Shown: in pieces, positions 25,170 to 33,610 of the stretch
Layout of the letters: every line of letters starts with the position of its first letter
Numbering within the stretch: the first letter of the stretch is position 1
DNA from: Firmicutes bacterium UBA1739
GTDB lineage: Bacteria > Bacillota > Clostridia > Peptostreptococcales > Anaerovoracaceae
DNA: 64,000 nucleotides
Reading direction: 5' to 3'
NCBI GenBank assembly: GCA_002315385.1
Contig: DCHZ01000040.1
Location: 1 to 64,000, forward strand
Translations under genes and position numbers: made by a program
The notes under the pieces: generated by a model
Seen by the model: only the letters and a program-made list of their open reading frames with translations
Databases searched by the model: none
What the model was told of the DNA's origin: nothing

Positions 25170-26650
25170 CTTAAACCTCCTTCGGCAGTCGCATGATAAT
25201 ACGCCGGATAAATAACCGTATTTCCTGTCAGAGGATTCTTTCTTTCGAGTTCTTTCAGACACATACACATATGATTGAATTCCTCCGGAAATCTCTTACC
25301 GAAAAAGGCTTTGTCTTCACCGATGTCGTACTTCCATTTCCAGCTGCCGGTCATTACATCGTATCTCAGGATTTCATGCACACTTACTTCATCCTTTTCC
25401 ATATCATAGCGAAGCTCTGAAATTCCGGCTAATCTTTTCTGTGACTTGTCATTTTCCGGCTGTATGAATTCAAATACATAATTCCAGTTCTGATAAACCT
25501 GCGCAATTATGGCATTCAGATTTCCGCCGTACTTTGCCGCAATCTTGCTGCCCATTTTGTAGGGAATATCCACCGCACGATTTGCATGTACTGTCATTTT
25601 CGAACGCCGGGTTCCTGTCGTTGTGATATCCAGAGCTATATTAAATGCTGTCGCATCTCTGCATTCTTCGATTATTACATAGTCATTATCTCCCCTCAGA
25701 AGACTCTTCGTGATATTTTCAAGTTCCTTATCGTCGGCTACAATCTGCATTATCGGTGCTCCGGGCATAATTTTATCCCAGGCATTTTCCGGATCTGTTG
25801 CTATGGTAAGACCTTCCAGTGTCGGATCTTCGTATTTCTGCCAGGTAACCATAAATGTTGATTTTCCGGTTCTTACCGCACCCGTAAACATCACGTTATA
25901 TCCTATGTGTATCATGTCGGTAAAAACAGGGATAGCCTCAGCGGGTATTGTTCCGAGTTCCGCCATTTTCTCAAAAGTCAGTTCCTGCAGCACATATTTT
26001 CTGAATACAAATGTCTCCTGACCTTCCTTTACCCTTTCACCTGAGAAAATCGTGATACGGATATTACCTCTTTCCATATACACTTCGTGAAATCCGGCAT
26101 CCAGTCTCTCCTTAGGAGTTTTCAGAAGCAGGGCCTTCTTCAGCTGCTTTCGTCTTTTCTCACTGATTTTCTGCGGCTGAAGCCGGTATTTTCCGTTAAT
26201 CAGAAAAAATATATTGTCCCCGATGATTTTTGCCGATGATGAAAGCCTCAGTTCTTCCGTAATGTCATATGCCCAGGGTGCCAGACCGGCAATTCCCCAG
26301 TTTTCATGAAATACCGCATCGACAAGACTCTCGTAATACTCCGGAAACCACTCACTGCCAGTTTTCTGAATTCTCATGAAATCTCTGATTTTGTCCTTAA
26401 AGTATTCCACTTCTTTGGGCTTTCCGATAATTGCATTCTTCTCGCGCTCGAGCTGGGCTTCCCTGTCTTCAGGAGTGCTGATTTCCTCATTCCATTCTCT
26501 GTCAAAGCACTCCCTTATGCTTTCACAAACCCCCTGAAACTTTATCTCCCGGTTAGTGTTTCCATACTGACCGGAATTCATGTCGTCCTTCCCATGACTT
26601 AAGTAACTGTCAAGTTCAAATTCTCTGACTTTTCTGTAGGTTTCATCCAT
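25166..26650 (-). CDS. tadA: CpaF/TadA-type secretion ATPase
   Basis: A 494-aa ATPase of the secretion superfamily (PilB/VirB11-like, CpaF branch). Walker A reads FTGAVRTGKSTFM near residue 255, the Walker B region is YVIIEECRDATAFNIALD, and the His box is MTVHANRAVDIP, all in the usual order. The N-terminal domain (AGLAPWAYDITEELRLSS) fits the CpaF N-domain. It should power pilus assembly or export through TadB/TadC. The Walker A loop GAVRTGKS differs from the common GGTGSGKT but keeps Gly-Lys-Ser. It lies 3 bp after the TadZ-like gene. Confidence 0.9.
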   Translation of the reverse strand: MDETYRKVREFELDSYLSHGKDDMNSGQYGNTNREIKFQGVCESIRECFDREWNEEISTPEDREAQLEREKNAIIGKPKEVEYFKDKIRDFMRIQKTGSEWFPEYYESLVDAVFHENWGIAGLAPWAYDITEELRLSSSAKIIGDNIFFLINGKYRLQPQKISEKRRKQLKKALLLKTPKERLDAGFHEVYMERGNIRITIFSGERVKEGQETFVFRKYVLQELTFEKMAELGTIPAEAIPVFTDMIHIGYNVMFTGAVRTGKSTFMVTWQKYEDPTLEGLTIATDPENAWDKIMPGAPIMQIVADDKELENITKSLLRGDNDYVIIEECRDATAFNIALDITTTGTRRSKMTVHANRAVDIPYKMGSKIAAKYGGNLNAIIAQVYQNWNYVFEFIQPENDKSQKRLAGISELRYDMEKDEVSVHEILRYDVMTGSWKWKYDIGEDKAFFGKRFPEEFNHMCMCLKELERKNPLTGNTVIYPAYYHATAEGGLR

Positions 26651-26653
26651 AAT

Positions 26654-27409
26654 CTATACCTGCTTTCGCTTTCCGAATAATCCGTTTTTATAAGGCATTA
26701 TCTTTTCACCGGTTATCTTTTCGCATAGCCTTGCCACTGCTTCGGAAAAACTTCTGTACTTCATCAGAGAATACTCTCCTGTTTCCGCCTGCAGGCCATA
26801 CTCACAGAACGGAATTACTCCCGCTGTCTCCGCATTGTACATTCCCTCTATATCCTTTGAACTCAGCAGCCCCGGAGTGTTAATATACCGGTTTATCAGA
26901 ATCAGCGGATGAAACTCCATCATGGAATACACCTGTCTGTATTTATTCAGATACCTCTCATACGCTTTTTTCGACTGGGTGGTGACAATCACGGTTTTTC
27001 CCGCTTTTCTCAACGCTCCGATATGAAGTCCCTGATTCACGTCAGCACCGGCATCGATAATTATATAGTCGTAGTCATCAATAATAAGGTCGCAAATGAA
27101 GTTCACATGCACAGGCTGATAATGACGGTAATACAAAGGACTGACACTTCCTCCGATGATGTCAAAAGTGCCTGATTTTCTGATCAGATTTTTTATGTCA
27201 TTGTAATTCAGAAGGCCGTTTACAAGATTATTCTTTATTTCATCAATCGACTCCGGTCTGAGATTTGTATATTCAGTACCCGAATATCCGCTAAGCGAAA
27301 GAAAAATGACTTTTTTCCCACTGCCTCCCAACGCTTCCGAAACCGACTGTGCCACCATAGTCGTACCGGAATGAAAATCGCTGCCTGCAAAGGCTAATAT
27401 TTCCGCCAT
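26654..27409 (-). CDS. TadZ/CpaE-like MinD-fold protein with degenerate P-loop
   Basis: A 251-aa SIMIBI-class protein: it begins AEILAFAGSDFHSGTTMVAQ, where a ParA would have KGGVGKTT. The Lys of GK[ST] is absent (HSGTT), as in atypical TadZ proteins. The later YDYIIIDAGADVNQGLHIGA corresponds to the Walker B-like region and KTVIVTTQSKKAYERYL to the following strand. TadZ proteins place the Tad machine in the cell and interact with TadA. Located directly upstream of tadA, downstream of the SAF protein. Confidence 0.8.
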   Translation of the reverse strand: MAEILAFAGSDFHSGTTMVAQSVSEALGGSGKKVIFLSLSGYSGTEYTNLRPESIDEIKNNLVNGLLNYNDIKNLIRKSGTFDIIGGSVSPLYYRHYQPVHVNFICDLIIDDYDYIIIDAGADVNQGLHIGALRKAGKTVIVTTQSKKAYERYLNKYRQVYSMMEFHPLILINRYINTPGLLSSKDIEGMYNAETAGVIPFCEYGLQAETGEYSLMKYRSFSEAVARLCEKITGEKIMPYKNGLFGKRKQV

Positions 27410-27423
27410 ATTTTCTACCTCCG

Positions 27424-28089
27424 TCAGTTGTACAGTAAAACGAAGCTGTAGCCGCTTTCCGCATAACCTGTAATTGCAGCCGCAGTTTTACTGTCTGTTA
27501 TTATTTCTATAAGATTTACGTTTCCGCTTCCTGTGAGTCTCTGCAAATCATCCGAAACAACTTCCTGAGTTCCGCCGTCCTTTGCATAAGCCACAACAGC
27601 TTTACAGATAATCCTGCTGTTTTTCTCAGTATCATTAATAACGGCATTTCCGTTCTCATCGAATCTTACTTCCCTTCCGTCCTTAAATGCATAGAAGTAT
27701 AAGGTATCTCCGCGTCTCAGTGTCTGGGGATACGATACAATCCAGTCCGGCGAAATCGAAAGAACATACTGTCCGTTTTTTATCGTGAGTTTTTCCTCTT
27801 CGAAATACTCGGGAACCAGCTGTGTGCAGGCAGGCAGATAATGCCTGGCCGCTTTTCCAATTATTTCTTCGGGATTTGTCACTGCGCTTTCTATTATCGT
27901 GTCCTTCGGGACTTTCATAATTCCAAGCATATCCGCCGTTATGGTCGAATTATCATACGTATGATTTTTCAATACCACTATTGTTCCGTATTCGAAGTAT
28001 TCCCTTCCTACGCTTTCCCACAGAAAAATTCCTCCGACAACTGCTAATATTAGAATAATTCCTATTATTCCTCTGATGTATTTAACCAT
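27424..28089 (-). CDS. CpaB/RcpC-like SAF-domain protein
   Basis: A 221-aa protein with one N-terminal membrane helix (IRGIIGIILILAVVGGIFLW), then a SAF-type domain: YGTIVVLKNHTYDNSTITAD and LGIMKVPKDTIIESAVTNPE, followed by IGKAARHYLPACTQL. This layout (TM plus SAF) is that of CpaB/RcpC, the periplasmic or outer-face assembly factor of Tad pili; in Gram-positive bacteria it would stand on the outer face of the membrane. It lies 14 bp upstream of the TadZ-like gene. Family call good, gene name avoided. Confidence 0.78.
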   Translation of the reverse strand: MVKYIRGIIGIILILAVVGGIFLWESVGREYFEYGTIVVLKNHTYDNSTITADMLGIMKVPKDTIIESAVTNPEEIIGKAARHYLPACTQLVPEYFEEEKLTIKNGQYVLSISPDWIVSYPQTLRRGDTLYFYAFKDGREVRFDENGNAVINDTEKNSRIICKAVVAYAKDGGTQEVVSDDLQRLTGSGNVNLIEIITDSKTAAAITGYAESGYSFVLLYN

Positions 28090-28105
28090 TTTCTTTCCTC
28101 TTTTC

Positions 28106-28375
28106 TTACAGAATTTCCATCATGCTGATGAAACTATTCGAAATACCGGCAAATAGCCATCCTCTCATCTGGGGCTGCATCAATGTATAAATTCCTATTA
28201 ATGTCAGAAGCGTAATCACCGAAAACCCGGCAATTTTCATGACTTCAGTCAGAACTTTTACTGAATATTCCGCAAGTGATTTCACCCTGTCAGAACCGGA
28301 ATCGATTTCATATTCCTCACACAGCCGTTCTTCTTTAATTTTCTTCACAAGACAGGGCCTGTACTTCTTATTCAT
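28106..28375 (-). CDS. Small single-pass membrane protein, 89 aa
   Basis: 89 aa, starting MNKKYRPCLVKKIKEERLCE at ATG 28375, which overlaps the stop of the upstream TadZ-like gene and follows AAAAGGA. One membrane helix lies near residues 48-66 (AGFSVITLLTLIGIYTLMQ) with a short external end. A basic cytoplasmic N-terminus precedes it. I do not recognise a family. Its place between the two-domain TadZ-like gene and the SAF gene suggests a small accessory part of the Tad machine. Confidence 0.7.
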   Translation of the reverse strand: MNKKYRPCLVKKIKEERLCEEYEIDSGSDRVKSLAEYSVKVLTEVMKIAGFSVITLLTLIGIYTLMQPQMRGWLFAGISNSFISMMEIL

Positions 28376-29648
28376 TTTCCTTTTCTCCCGTAGATGGCAG
28401 TATCGGAATCTTTTTTCTCTTTTCCGATTCACGTTCAGCTTTCACGGAATGCCTGTATATTATTTTTTCAATCCAGATATCGTTGTCGATATTGTATGAA
28501 AATGCGTCCGGGGTATTTTCAATATAGCTCGTATCATCTGCCTTCTCCCCCATCATTTCGGATAAGCATTCTCTGTCATTTTCCGCCACAAAAGAAAAGA
28601 CGTACTGAGCTTCATAATCAAACATGAATCCAAGTACATCCTGAAGTGCTTCTATTTCATTTGGCTCGATACCGCCGACAACTACTGAAATGTCACTGTT
28701 CAGAATATTCTGAAACCGGTCTTTTTCATAGCTCTCCACGCCATAGTCACAAACTATGTAATCATACTCTTCCGGTTCGTTTTCCGCATTCAGAAATGCC
28801 TCCCAGCTGCAGAATACTTCCACATATGAGTATCTGAAATGACCGGGATCTGCACTTTTCTTAAGTACCCTGCCGCTTAGATAATCTCTGTAAAGCTCCA
28901 TATGTCCGCTGTTATCCATTTGAATATAGCAGGCTTTCTTCCCGGTAAGGTTCAGATGCTTCACTATCTGTATGCATACGGTCGTTGTACCGATACGGTT
29001 CATACACCCGCACACTCCGATTTTTACCGGAGACCGCCGTATCTTCTTTTCTGTTGCCTTTATACCCGCGGTTTCACAGCCGGTTTTATCGGTTCCGAGA
29101 TCGTATTTTCCGGTTTTCTGACCGGCATTTGCGGTTTTGCGACCGATATTTGCGGTTTCACTGCCTTCTTTTCCGGTTTTGGAACCGTCTCCGCCATATG
29201 CATCCGAAGTCTCTGACGGGCCGCCTTCATAATCTGTATCTGCAAAGTTATCATCTCCCCTGTCATCGAATCCGGTTTTCCTGTTCAGACACTGTCTCAG
29301 TTCGTTTTTCATTTCACTCAGGTTTACGGAAAGGATATACTCATTAAACCCCAGTTCCTTCATCTGTCTGATAATACTCATGTTTTCAGTGTATCCTGAG
29401 CCCATGAATATGATTTGACAACCTATGGCATTTCTCACATTTTCGAATATTTCGCCTATGTCATCCCCGGAAAAAGAGAGTTCTTCAAGATTAATTACCG
29501 CAATCGACGGTGCCGACCTTATTACCGCTTTCGTCAGCGACACTTTATCCATTGCAGTACTTATATACCCCATAGACAGCCCTTCGGCTTCACATACTTC
29601 CTCAACATAGTATCCTTTCAGGTCACTTCCCACAAAAATTACATTCAT
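28368..29648 (-). CDS. Receiver-like + TadZ-like two-domain protein with repeat linker
   Basis: 426 aa. Residues 1-115 look like a response-regulator/CpaE-type receiver fold (MNVIFVGSDLKGYYVEEV, PSIAVINLEEL). Then a Gly/Thr-rich linker (about 130-200) built from short repeats such as GSETANIGRKT and GQKTGKYDLGT. Then a MinD-like domain starting VKIGVCGCMNRIGTTTVCIQ, where the P-loop again lacks the GK lysine, with EYDYIVCDYGVESYEK following. Receiver plus ATPase domain is the CpaE/TadZ layout. Start taken at ATG 29648 with GAGGG upstream. Having two TadZ-like genes in one cassette is unusual. Confidence 0.75.
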   Translation of the reverse strand: MNVIFVGSDLKGYYVEEVCEAEGLSMGYISTAMDKVSLTKAVIRSAPSIAVINLEELSFSGDDIGEIFENVRNAIGCQIIFMGSGYTENMSIIRQMKELGFNEYILSVNLSEMKNELRQCLNRKTGFDDRGDDNFADTDYEGGPSETSDAYGGDGSKTGKEGSETANIGRKTANAGQKTGKYDLGTDKTGCETAGIKATEKKIRRSPVKIGVCGCMNRIGTTTVCIQIVKHLNLTGKKACYIQMDNSGHMELYRDYLSGRVLKKSADPGHFRYSYVEVFCSWEAFLNAENEPEEYDYIVCDYGVESYEKDRFQNILNSDISVVVGGIEPNEIEALQDVLGFMFDYEAQYVFSFVAENDRECLSEMMGEKADDTSYIENTPDAFSYNIDNDIWIEKIIYRHSVKAERESEKRKKIPILPSTGEKENE

Positions 29649-29657
29649 TTGCATCCC

Positions 29658-30851
29658 TCACTTTGTAATTTCCTCCTCTTCAATTTCAGCCTGAAGCCTT
29701 TCGAAAGCAGCCTGATTCTTCATCGACTCTATATCTTTTTTCATCAGCCGCCTCAGCTCGTAAACTGATTTTCTGAGAAGGTTATCGTTTTTTTTACGAT
29801 ATGCTTTTCTCTTCTGCTTTTCCGTACCGTCTGCGGATTTCCTTTTTCTGAATTCCTCTGCCCGGATTTTACTGTCATAATCTCTGATTCTGCCGATTAT
29901 CGTGTTTCCTGCCCGGGTTTTCAGTTCCTTCAGTCTGTTTTCAATGTAATTACTGCTTCCGTCTTCACCTCCTCCGTATGCTCTGAGATAAATTTTCTCC
30001 TGTTTTTTCAGAAGCTCCATAAGCTCTTCAAAATCATCAGCCGCATATTTTTCGATAAGCTGCTGCGTTAGTTCATCGATATTTGGTCTGACCTTTTTCA
30101 TTGCGTTATTGTTGTACTTCCAGAGTCTTCTATCCTCCGGCAAAAGCTCATAAATACGGTAAAGCTTCTCAGCCATCCCTTCATCAGACTGAAACTCCGC
30201 CTGCCTTATCTTAGACAGGATGTTTTCTCTCATCAGCTTTGAGATTTTAATATTTTCATCCTGCTGCTTAAGTGCGGCTGAAACGAAAGCTCTTTTGGCG
30301 GCTTCAATGTTTCTGTATTTAAACTTGCCCTTTTCGCGAGTCGGATGTATCTCTGCCATCGCAATGTGAATGTGGATATTGTCAGTATTAAAATGAATAC
30401 TTCCGCACCACAGAGCACCGCTCAGATTTTCTCTCGCTATCAGTTCTGACATCATCAGCGACGTATATTCCTTCAGCTTATCTGTTCTGAGATTCCCGTC
30501 CTCACGGTTATACAGACCGGTTTCTTCAAGCCACCTGTTATTGTCATCAAATGAAATGACCGGTCTCCACAATATGCTGCCGTTTTTCTGTGCCTGTCTG
30601 AAAGCTGCTTTGAGTTCTTTCTTTTCTTCCTTTGTCAGAAAGTCTTTTTTCTCTGTGAAAACCGAACAATCTCCCAGGGCTGTTTTCCTGCTCATATAGT
30701 CCGTGTACTTTCCGAAATCCTCATTTGACGATACGGCTGCTTCTCGATTTATGTAGTTGATGTACCCGTCAAAGCCGGTATCTTTTGCAGATTCGGGCAA
30801 AATGAATTCATTTCTGAATATCATCCCCGGTACGACCCTGTTTTCGCTCAT
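29658..30851 (-). CDS. MobP2/MobL-type conjugative relaxase
   Basis: A 397-aa relaxase. The metal-binding triad is in HFNTDNIHIHIAMAE near residues 150-164 (HxHxH pattern with an upstream His), preceded by SLMMSELIARENLSGALWCG. The N-terminus GMIFRNEFILPESAKDTGFD with YINREAA and DYMSRKTALG fits the MobP2/MobL group of clostridial elements, where an early Tyr may be the nicking residue. The C-terminal 130 residues are charged and helical. It should nick oriT and pilot the strand. Two small likely DNA-binding proteins lie directly upstream. Confidence 0.88.
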   Translation of the reverse strand: MSENRVVPGMIFRNEFILPESAKDTGFDGYINYINREAAVSSNEDFGKYTDYMSRKTALGDCSVFTEKKDFLTKEEKKELKAAFRQAQKNGSILWRPVISFDDNNRWLEETGLYNREDGNLRTDKLKEYTSLMMSELIARENLSGALWCGSIHFNTDNIHIHIAMAEIHPTREKGKFKYRNIEAAKRAFVSAALKQQDENIKISKLMRENILSKIRQAEFQSDEGMAEKLYRIYELLPEDRRLWKYNNNAMKKVRPNIDELTQQLIEKYAADDFEELMELLKKQEKIYLRAYGGGEDGSSNYIENRLKELKTRAGNTIIGRIRDYDSKIRAEEFRKRKSADGTEKQKRKAYRKKNDNLLRKSVYELRRLMKKDIESMKNQAAFERLQAEIEEEEITK

Positions 30852-30854
30852 TTA

Positions 30855-31259
30855 TTATCCGCCCAGCTTTCGCTGTCTCAGTGCATTCATCTGATTTTTA
30901 ATCTCTGTTTCGGCTTTCCGTATGACTGGAGCTTTGCACACTGAGGAAAGATATTCGGTTTTGCAGTCGTTTTCCAGCAGCAGTGCGTTTACCGCCTCAA
31001 TTAATATCTTTCCGCTGCACTCTGCCGCTCTTGAGCTCAGTTTTATCACGGTAAAATATTCAGAATATCGGCTTTCAAATGTATCAAATATTCTTTCTAT
31101 AAGGGCTTCATCTTTTTTACATAATTCATTGTCAATCGCCTGAATTACCAGCCTTTCAACCGCTGCAGCCTCAGGGATTTCATTTTTGTCCGCATACTCC
31201 CTGATGATTTCTATGCATCTGCCGCTTAACCTGTAGGTCTTTTTTGTTTTAGTTTCCAT
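30855..31259 (-). CDS. Relaxosome accessory-like protein, 134 aa
   Basis: 134 aa, mostly helical. It begins METKTKKTYRLSGRCIEIIR followed by EYADKNEIPEAAAVERLVIQ, resembling a ribbon-helix-helix start (basic strand, then two helices). It ends with a basic stretch (NQMNALRQRKLGG). It lies 3 bp upstream of the relaxase gene. Such proteins often bind oriT and recruit the relaxase (MobC-like role). This is inference from position and predicted fold. Confidence 0.6.
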   Translation of the reverse strand: METKTKKTYRLSGRCIEIIREYADKNEIPEAAAVERLVIQAIDNELCKKDEALIERIFDTFESRYSEYFTVIKLSSRAAECSGKILIEAVNALLLENDCKTEYLSSVCKAPVIRKAETEIKNQMNALRQRKLGG

Positions 31260-31364
31260 CCTTCACCTTCTTCATATATATGTTTTAGAAGTGTTCCTTG
31301 AGCAGTATCAGAAATCGGAAATGGCATCCTTTTCTTTCAAAATTTCACTGTCTGATTTAACAGT

Positions 31365-31607
31365 TCAGTCTTTTCTGTTTATTTCATTCAACACGATTTC
31401 CATGACTTCATTATTTCTTTCAATCACTTCCACTGCCTGTTTCACCAGTCCTGCGTACCGGTTCTCTGTTTCCAGAATCTTCGGATAAAGTGCAAGTTCT
31501 TCGATTCGGTTTTTAAGATACTCATTTCTTGAAATTCCACCGGCTTTTGCCATTTCATCTATTGTCTTCATAAGCCCGGGATCGACACCCCGTATTTTAA
31601 TATCCAT
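31365..31607 (-). CDS. Ribbon-helix-helix-like DNA-binding protein, 80 aa
   Basis: 80 aa: MDIKIRGVDPGLMKTIDEMA followed by KAGGISRNEYLKNRIEELAL is a good ribbon-helix-helix pattern (short strand IKIRGV, helix, GISRNEYL turn, second helix). GAGGAAAG stands just before ATG. It is followed by a 105-bp gap and the 134-aa gene, and preceded on the 5' side by the 42-bp tandem repeats, which are plausible binding sites. Likely a relaxosome component or local repressor. Confidence 0.7.
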   Translation of the reverse strand: MDIKIRGVDPGLMKTIDEMAKAGGISRNEYLKNRIEELALYPKILETENRYAGLVKQAVEVIERNNEVMEIVLNEINRKD

Positions 31608-31898
31608 TTCTTTCCTCGCTTTTGAATGATATCTTTAATTTTCACAGATTTTCCACTGTCTTTATATAAAGAACTGTCTGAAAAAGTAAAGAGCATAAGG
31701 AAAACTGTCCCCATCATCGATGTGGAATCCGGCAGTGCCGGATGTTTTGGCTGTTTTTACACATTCTTTCAGTCCTGATGGTATGAAAATGGTGGGGTCA
31801 CAAAGCCCTGAAAAGCAGGCAGATTGCCATACACATGCTGTACATTTGCCGTACAGAATTTCCGACTTTTCCCGGTTTTCTGCCATCTCAGATAAGAA

Positions 31899-32092
31899 TT
31901 GACGGCTTTCTGCCATACACTTTTTTCGAAAACTGCTAAAATGACGGCTTTCTGCCATACACTTTTTTCGAAAACTGCTAAAATGACGGCTTTCTGCCGT
32001 ACGTTTTTTTCGGGAACCGGTAAAATGACGGCTTTCTGCCATACAGCTTTTTCAGAAATATACAAAATGACGGTTTTCTGCCATATGGTTTC
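31899..32092. repeat. Tandem 42-bp repeats, candidate oriT/relaxosome site
   Basis: Units start at 31899, 31941, 31983, 32025 and (partial) 32067. The first two differ at one base; the third and fourth are more diverged but keep atgacggctttctgcc. Each contains an imperfect inverted repeat (GGC-TTTCT-GCC, extended by a G-T pair). A half unit (ggttttctgccat) sits near 31874. The tract lies in the 496-bp non-coding gap 31608-32103 between a small RHH-like gene and the transfer operon, next to the relaxase genes, the expected place for oriT. Because 42 is a multiple of three, several frames stay open across it; I regard those as by-products. Confidence 0.8.
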
Positions 32093-32103
32093 TGCCGAAA
32101 TTT

Positions 32104-32937
32104 TCACTTTCCTATTTCCTTTTTCCTGTCTTCAGCATAATCTATCTGCCTTTCATTAAATGATATTGCTTCAGTAAGCTCTTCAATCTCTTCTTTCAGA
32201 GAATCAATTTCCAGATACATTTTTCTGATTGACTCCTCCGCTTCCGCTGTTTCCTCGGAAGTCTGATATTTTTTACTTTCTTCCAGTCCGGTTATGCTCA
32301 TGGAAAGATTACTGATTTTCCTGTTTTTTTCATTCTTTTCCTTAAGCATAGTTTTGCTGTCATCACTGTATTTTTTTATGAGTACATCCAATCTCTCGGA
32401 AAGATAGTCATCTTTATCTTTAAGTGGCAGTTCTTCTCTGAGAGTCGCCTGTTTTTCCTCTATTACAATTTTTCCAATATCATCTTCATCAATCCCATCT
32501 TTTTTCGGGCCAAAGTATAAAGTCATAACATCGAATCCCTTTTTCACAGGCTCTATACGAACTACTGTGAGAAGCGTGTCCGACATTATTTCCTCTGCTG
32601 TCACTTTTTTATCCGGTCCTTTTGACAGTTTTGCATCGAACTGATAATTATTTACACCGTCATAGCTTTCATTTGTGAATCTCAGTTTGAGTTCAAGTAC
32701 CTTTTCATTCTCAGAAAAATCACAGGAATAAACAATGACTGAACGGTTATCACCAAATCTGATTTCCTTATTTAACTCCGTTCTGTCGGGATTTTTAAAA
32801 GATGCGGGAAGCAGATATGAAGACATGAAAAACAGAATATATACCGCGACAAGCACTCCGCTCAGTACAGCAAAAATCAGAGTCTGTCTGTTATCCCGAT
32901 ATACCCTTGGAACTCTCCTGTCAGAATTCTTTTTCAA
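32104..32937 (-). CDS. Membrane-anchored coiled-coil protein, 277 aa
   Basis: 277 aa with TTG start after AAGGTGATG. A cytoplasmic basic segment is followed by one membrane helix (LIFAVLSGVLVAVYILFFMS, residues about 19-40), then an extracellular beta-rich domain (RSVIVYSCDFSENEKVLELK) and a long C-terminal coiled coil (residues about 185-275, KYQTSEETAEAEESIRKMYL). No family recognised. It is in the conjugation operon, 6 bp after the VirB8-like candidate, so a structural part of the transfer apparatus is likely but unproven. Confidence 0.65.
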   Translation of the reverse strand: MKKNSDRRVPRVYRDNRQTLIFAVLSGVLVAVYILFFMSSYLLPASFKNPDRTELNKEIRFGDNRSVIVYSCDFSENEKVLELKLRFTNESYDGVNNYQFDAKLSKGPDKKVTAEEIMSDTLLTVVRIEPVKKGFDVMTLYFGPKKDGIDEDDIGKIVIEEKQATLREELPLKDKDDYLSERLDVLIKKYSDDSKTMLKEKNEKNRKISNLSMSITGLEESKKYQTSEETAEAEESIRKMYLEIDSLKEEIEELTEAISFNERQIDYAEDRKKEIGK

Positions 32938-32943
32938 GATTCA

Positions 32944-33552
32944 TCACCTTCCCTGTAAGATATTCACATCACTTTGAAAAAACTGCTCCAGAAAAATTCT
33001 GTCAAATTTCAGATTTCCGTCCTCGGTAACGAAATCCATACCTGTAAGCAGCATTGTTTTTACCGGATTTTTCTCTTTTACACCGGTATAGTAATTACAC
33101 AGTGCAATTACACTGGTTTTTCCATTCTCATCCCCTCCTTCAAACATTTTTTCCACCTCAACAGAAACAGTAATTCCGTCACTTACATATGCTTTTTCTT
33201 CATCGTTTTCCCAGATGTACCTGTATTTCTTTAATGCATATTCGGTCATTATCCTGCGGCATTTTTCCATCTTCTGTGCCGGATTACTGTCATCATCCGC
33301 ATACATCAGTTCGATTGTTTCTTCTGCAAGCTCCATAGCCTCTTCCTTTACGGACTTCTCATTACTATCTGTTCCTCCTTCTTCTTTGCCGGTAATACTT
33401 AATTCATTCATTATTTTTTTATTCTCAGCCTCTTCATAAGAAAGCTGATTTCCAAGTTCCATGTTTTCTCTGATAAGAATTACGGTCGTAATCATAAATA
33501 TGACCGCAGCCGTAAGAACTACAAGCACTGCTTTGTTTTCTGTTTTTTTCAC
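32944..33552 (-). CDS. VirB8/TcpC-like candidate, 202 aa
   Basis: 202 aa with GTG start after AGGTG. Residues 8-27 form a membrane helix (AVLVVLTAAVIFMITTVILI), followed by a helical spacer (EEAMELAEETIELMY) and a compact alpha/beta domain with VSDGITVSVEVEKMF and SVIALCNYYTGVKEKNPVKT. One helix plus an NTF2-like outer domain is the layout of VirB8-family proteins of Gram-positive transfer systems. No diagnostic motif is visible, so this is a topology-based suggestion. Confidence 0.55.
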   Translation of the reverse strand: MKKTENKAVLVVLTAAVIFMITTVILIRENMELGNQLSYEEAENKKIMNELSITGKEEGGTDSNEKSVKEEAMELAEETIELMYADDDSNPAQKMEKCRRIMTEYALKKYRYIWENDEEKAYVSDGITVSVEVEKMFEGGDENGKTSVIALCNYYTGVKEKNPVKTMLLTGMDFVTEDGNLKFDRIFLEQFFQSDVNILQGR

Positions 33553-33610
33553 TGCTTTTCACCTGCCGCAATATCCGGATTAATACATACTCCGGCTTGC
33601 ATTATTTCTG

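Noticed and set aside
31662..32107. Minus-strand ORFs of 126 and 112 aa across the 42-bp repeats
   Set aside because: The unit is a multiple of three without stops, so frames stay open by repetition; composition is odd and no SD is convincing. Not fully excluded.
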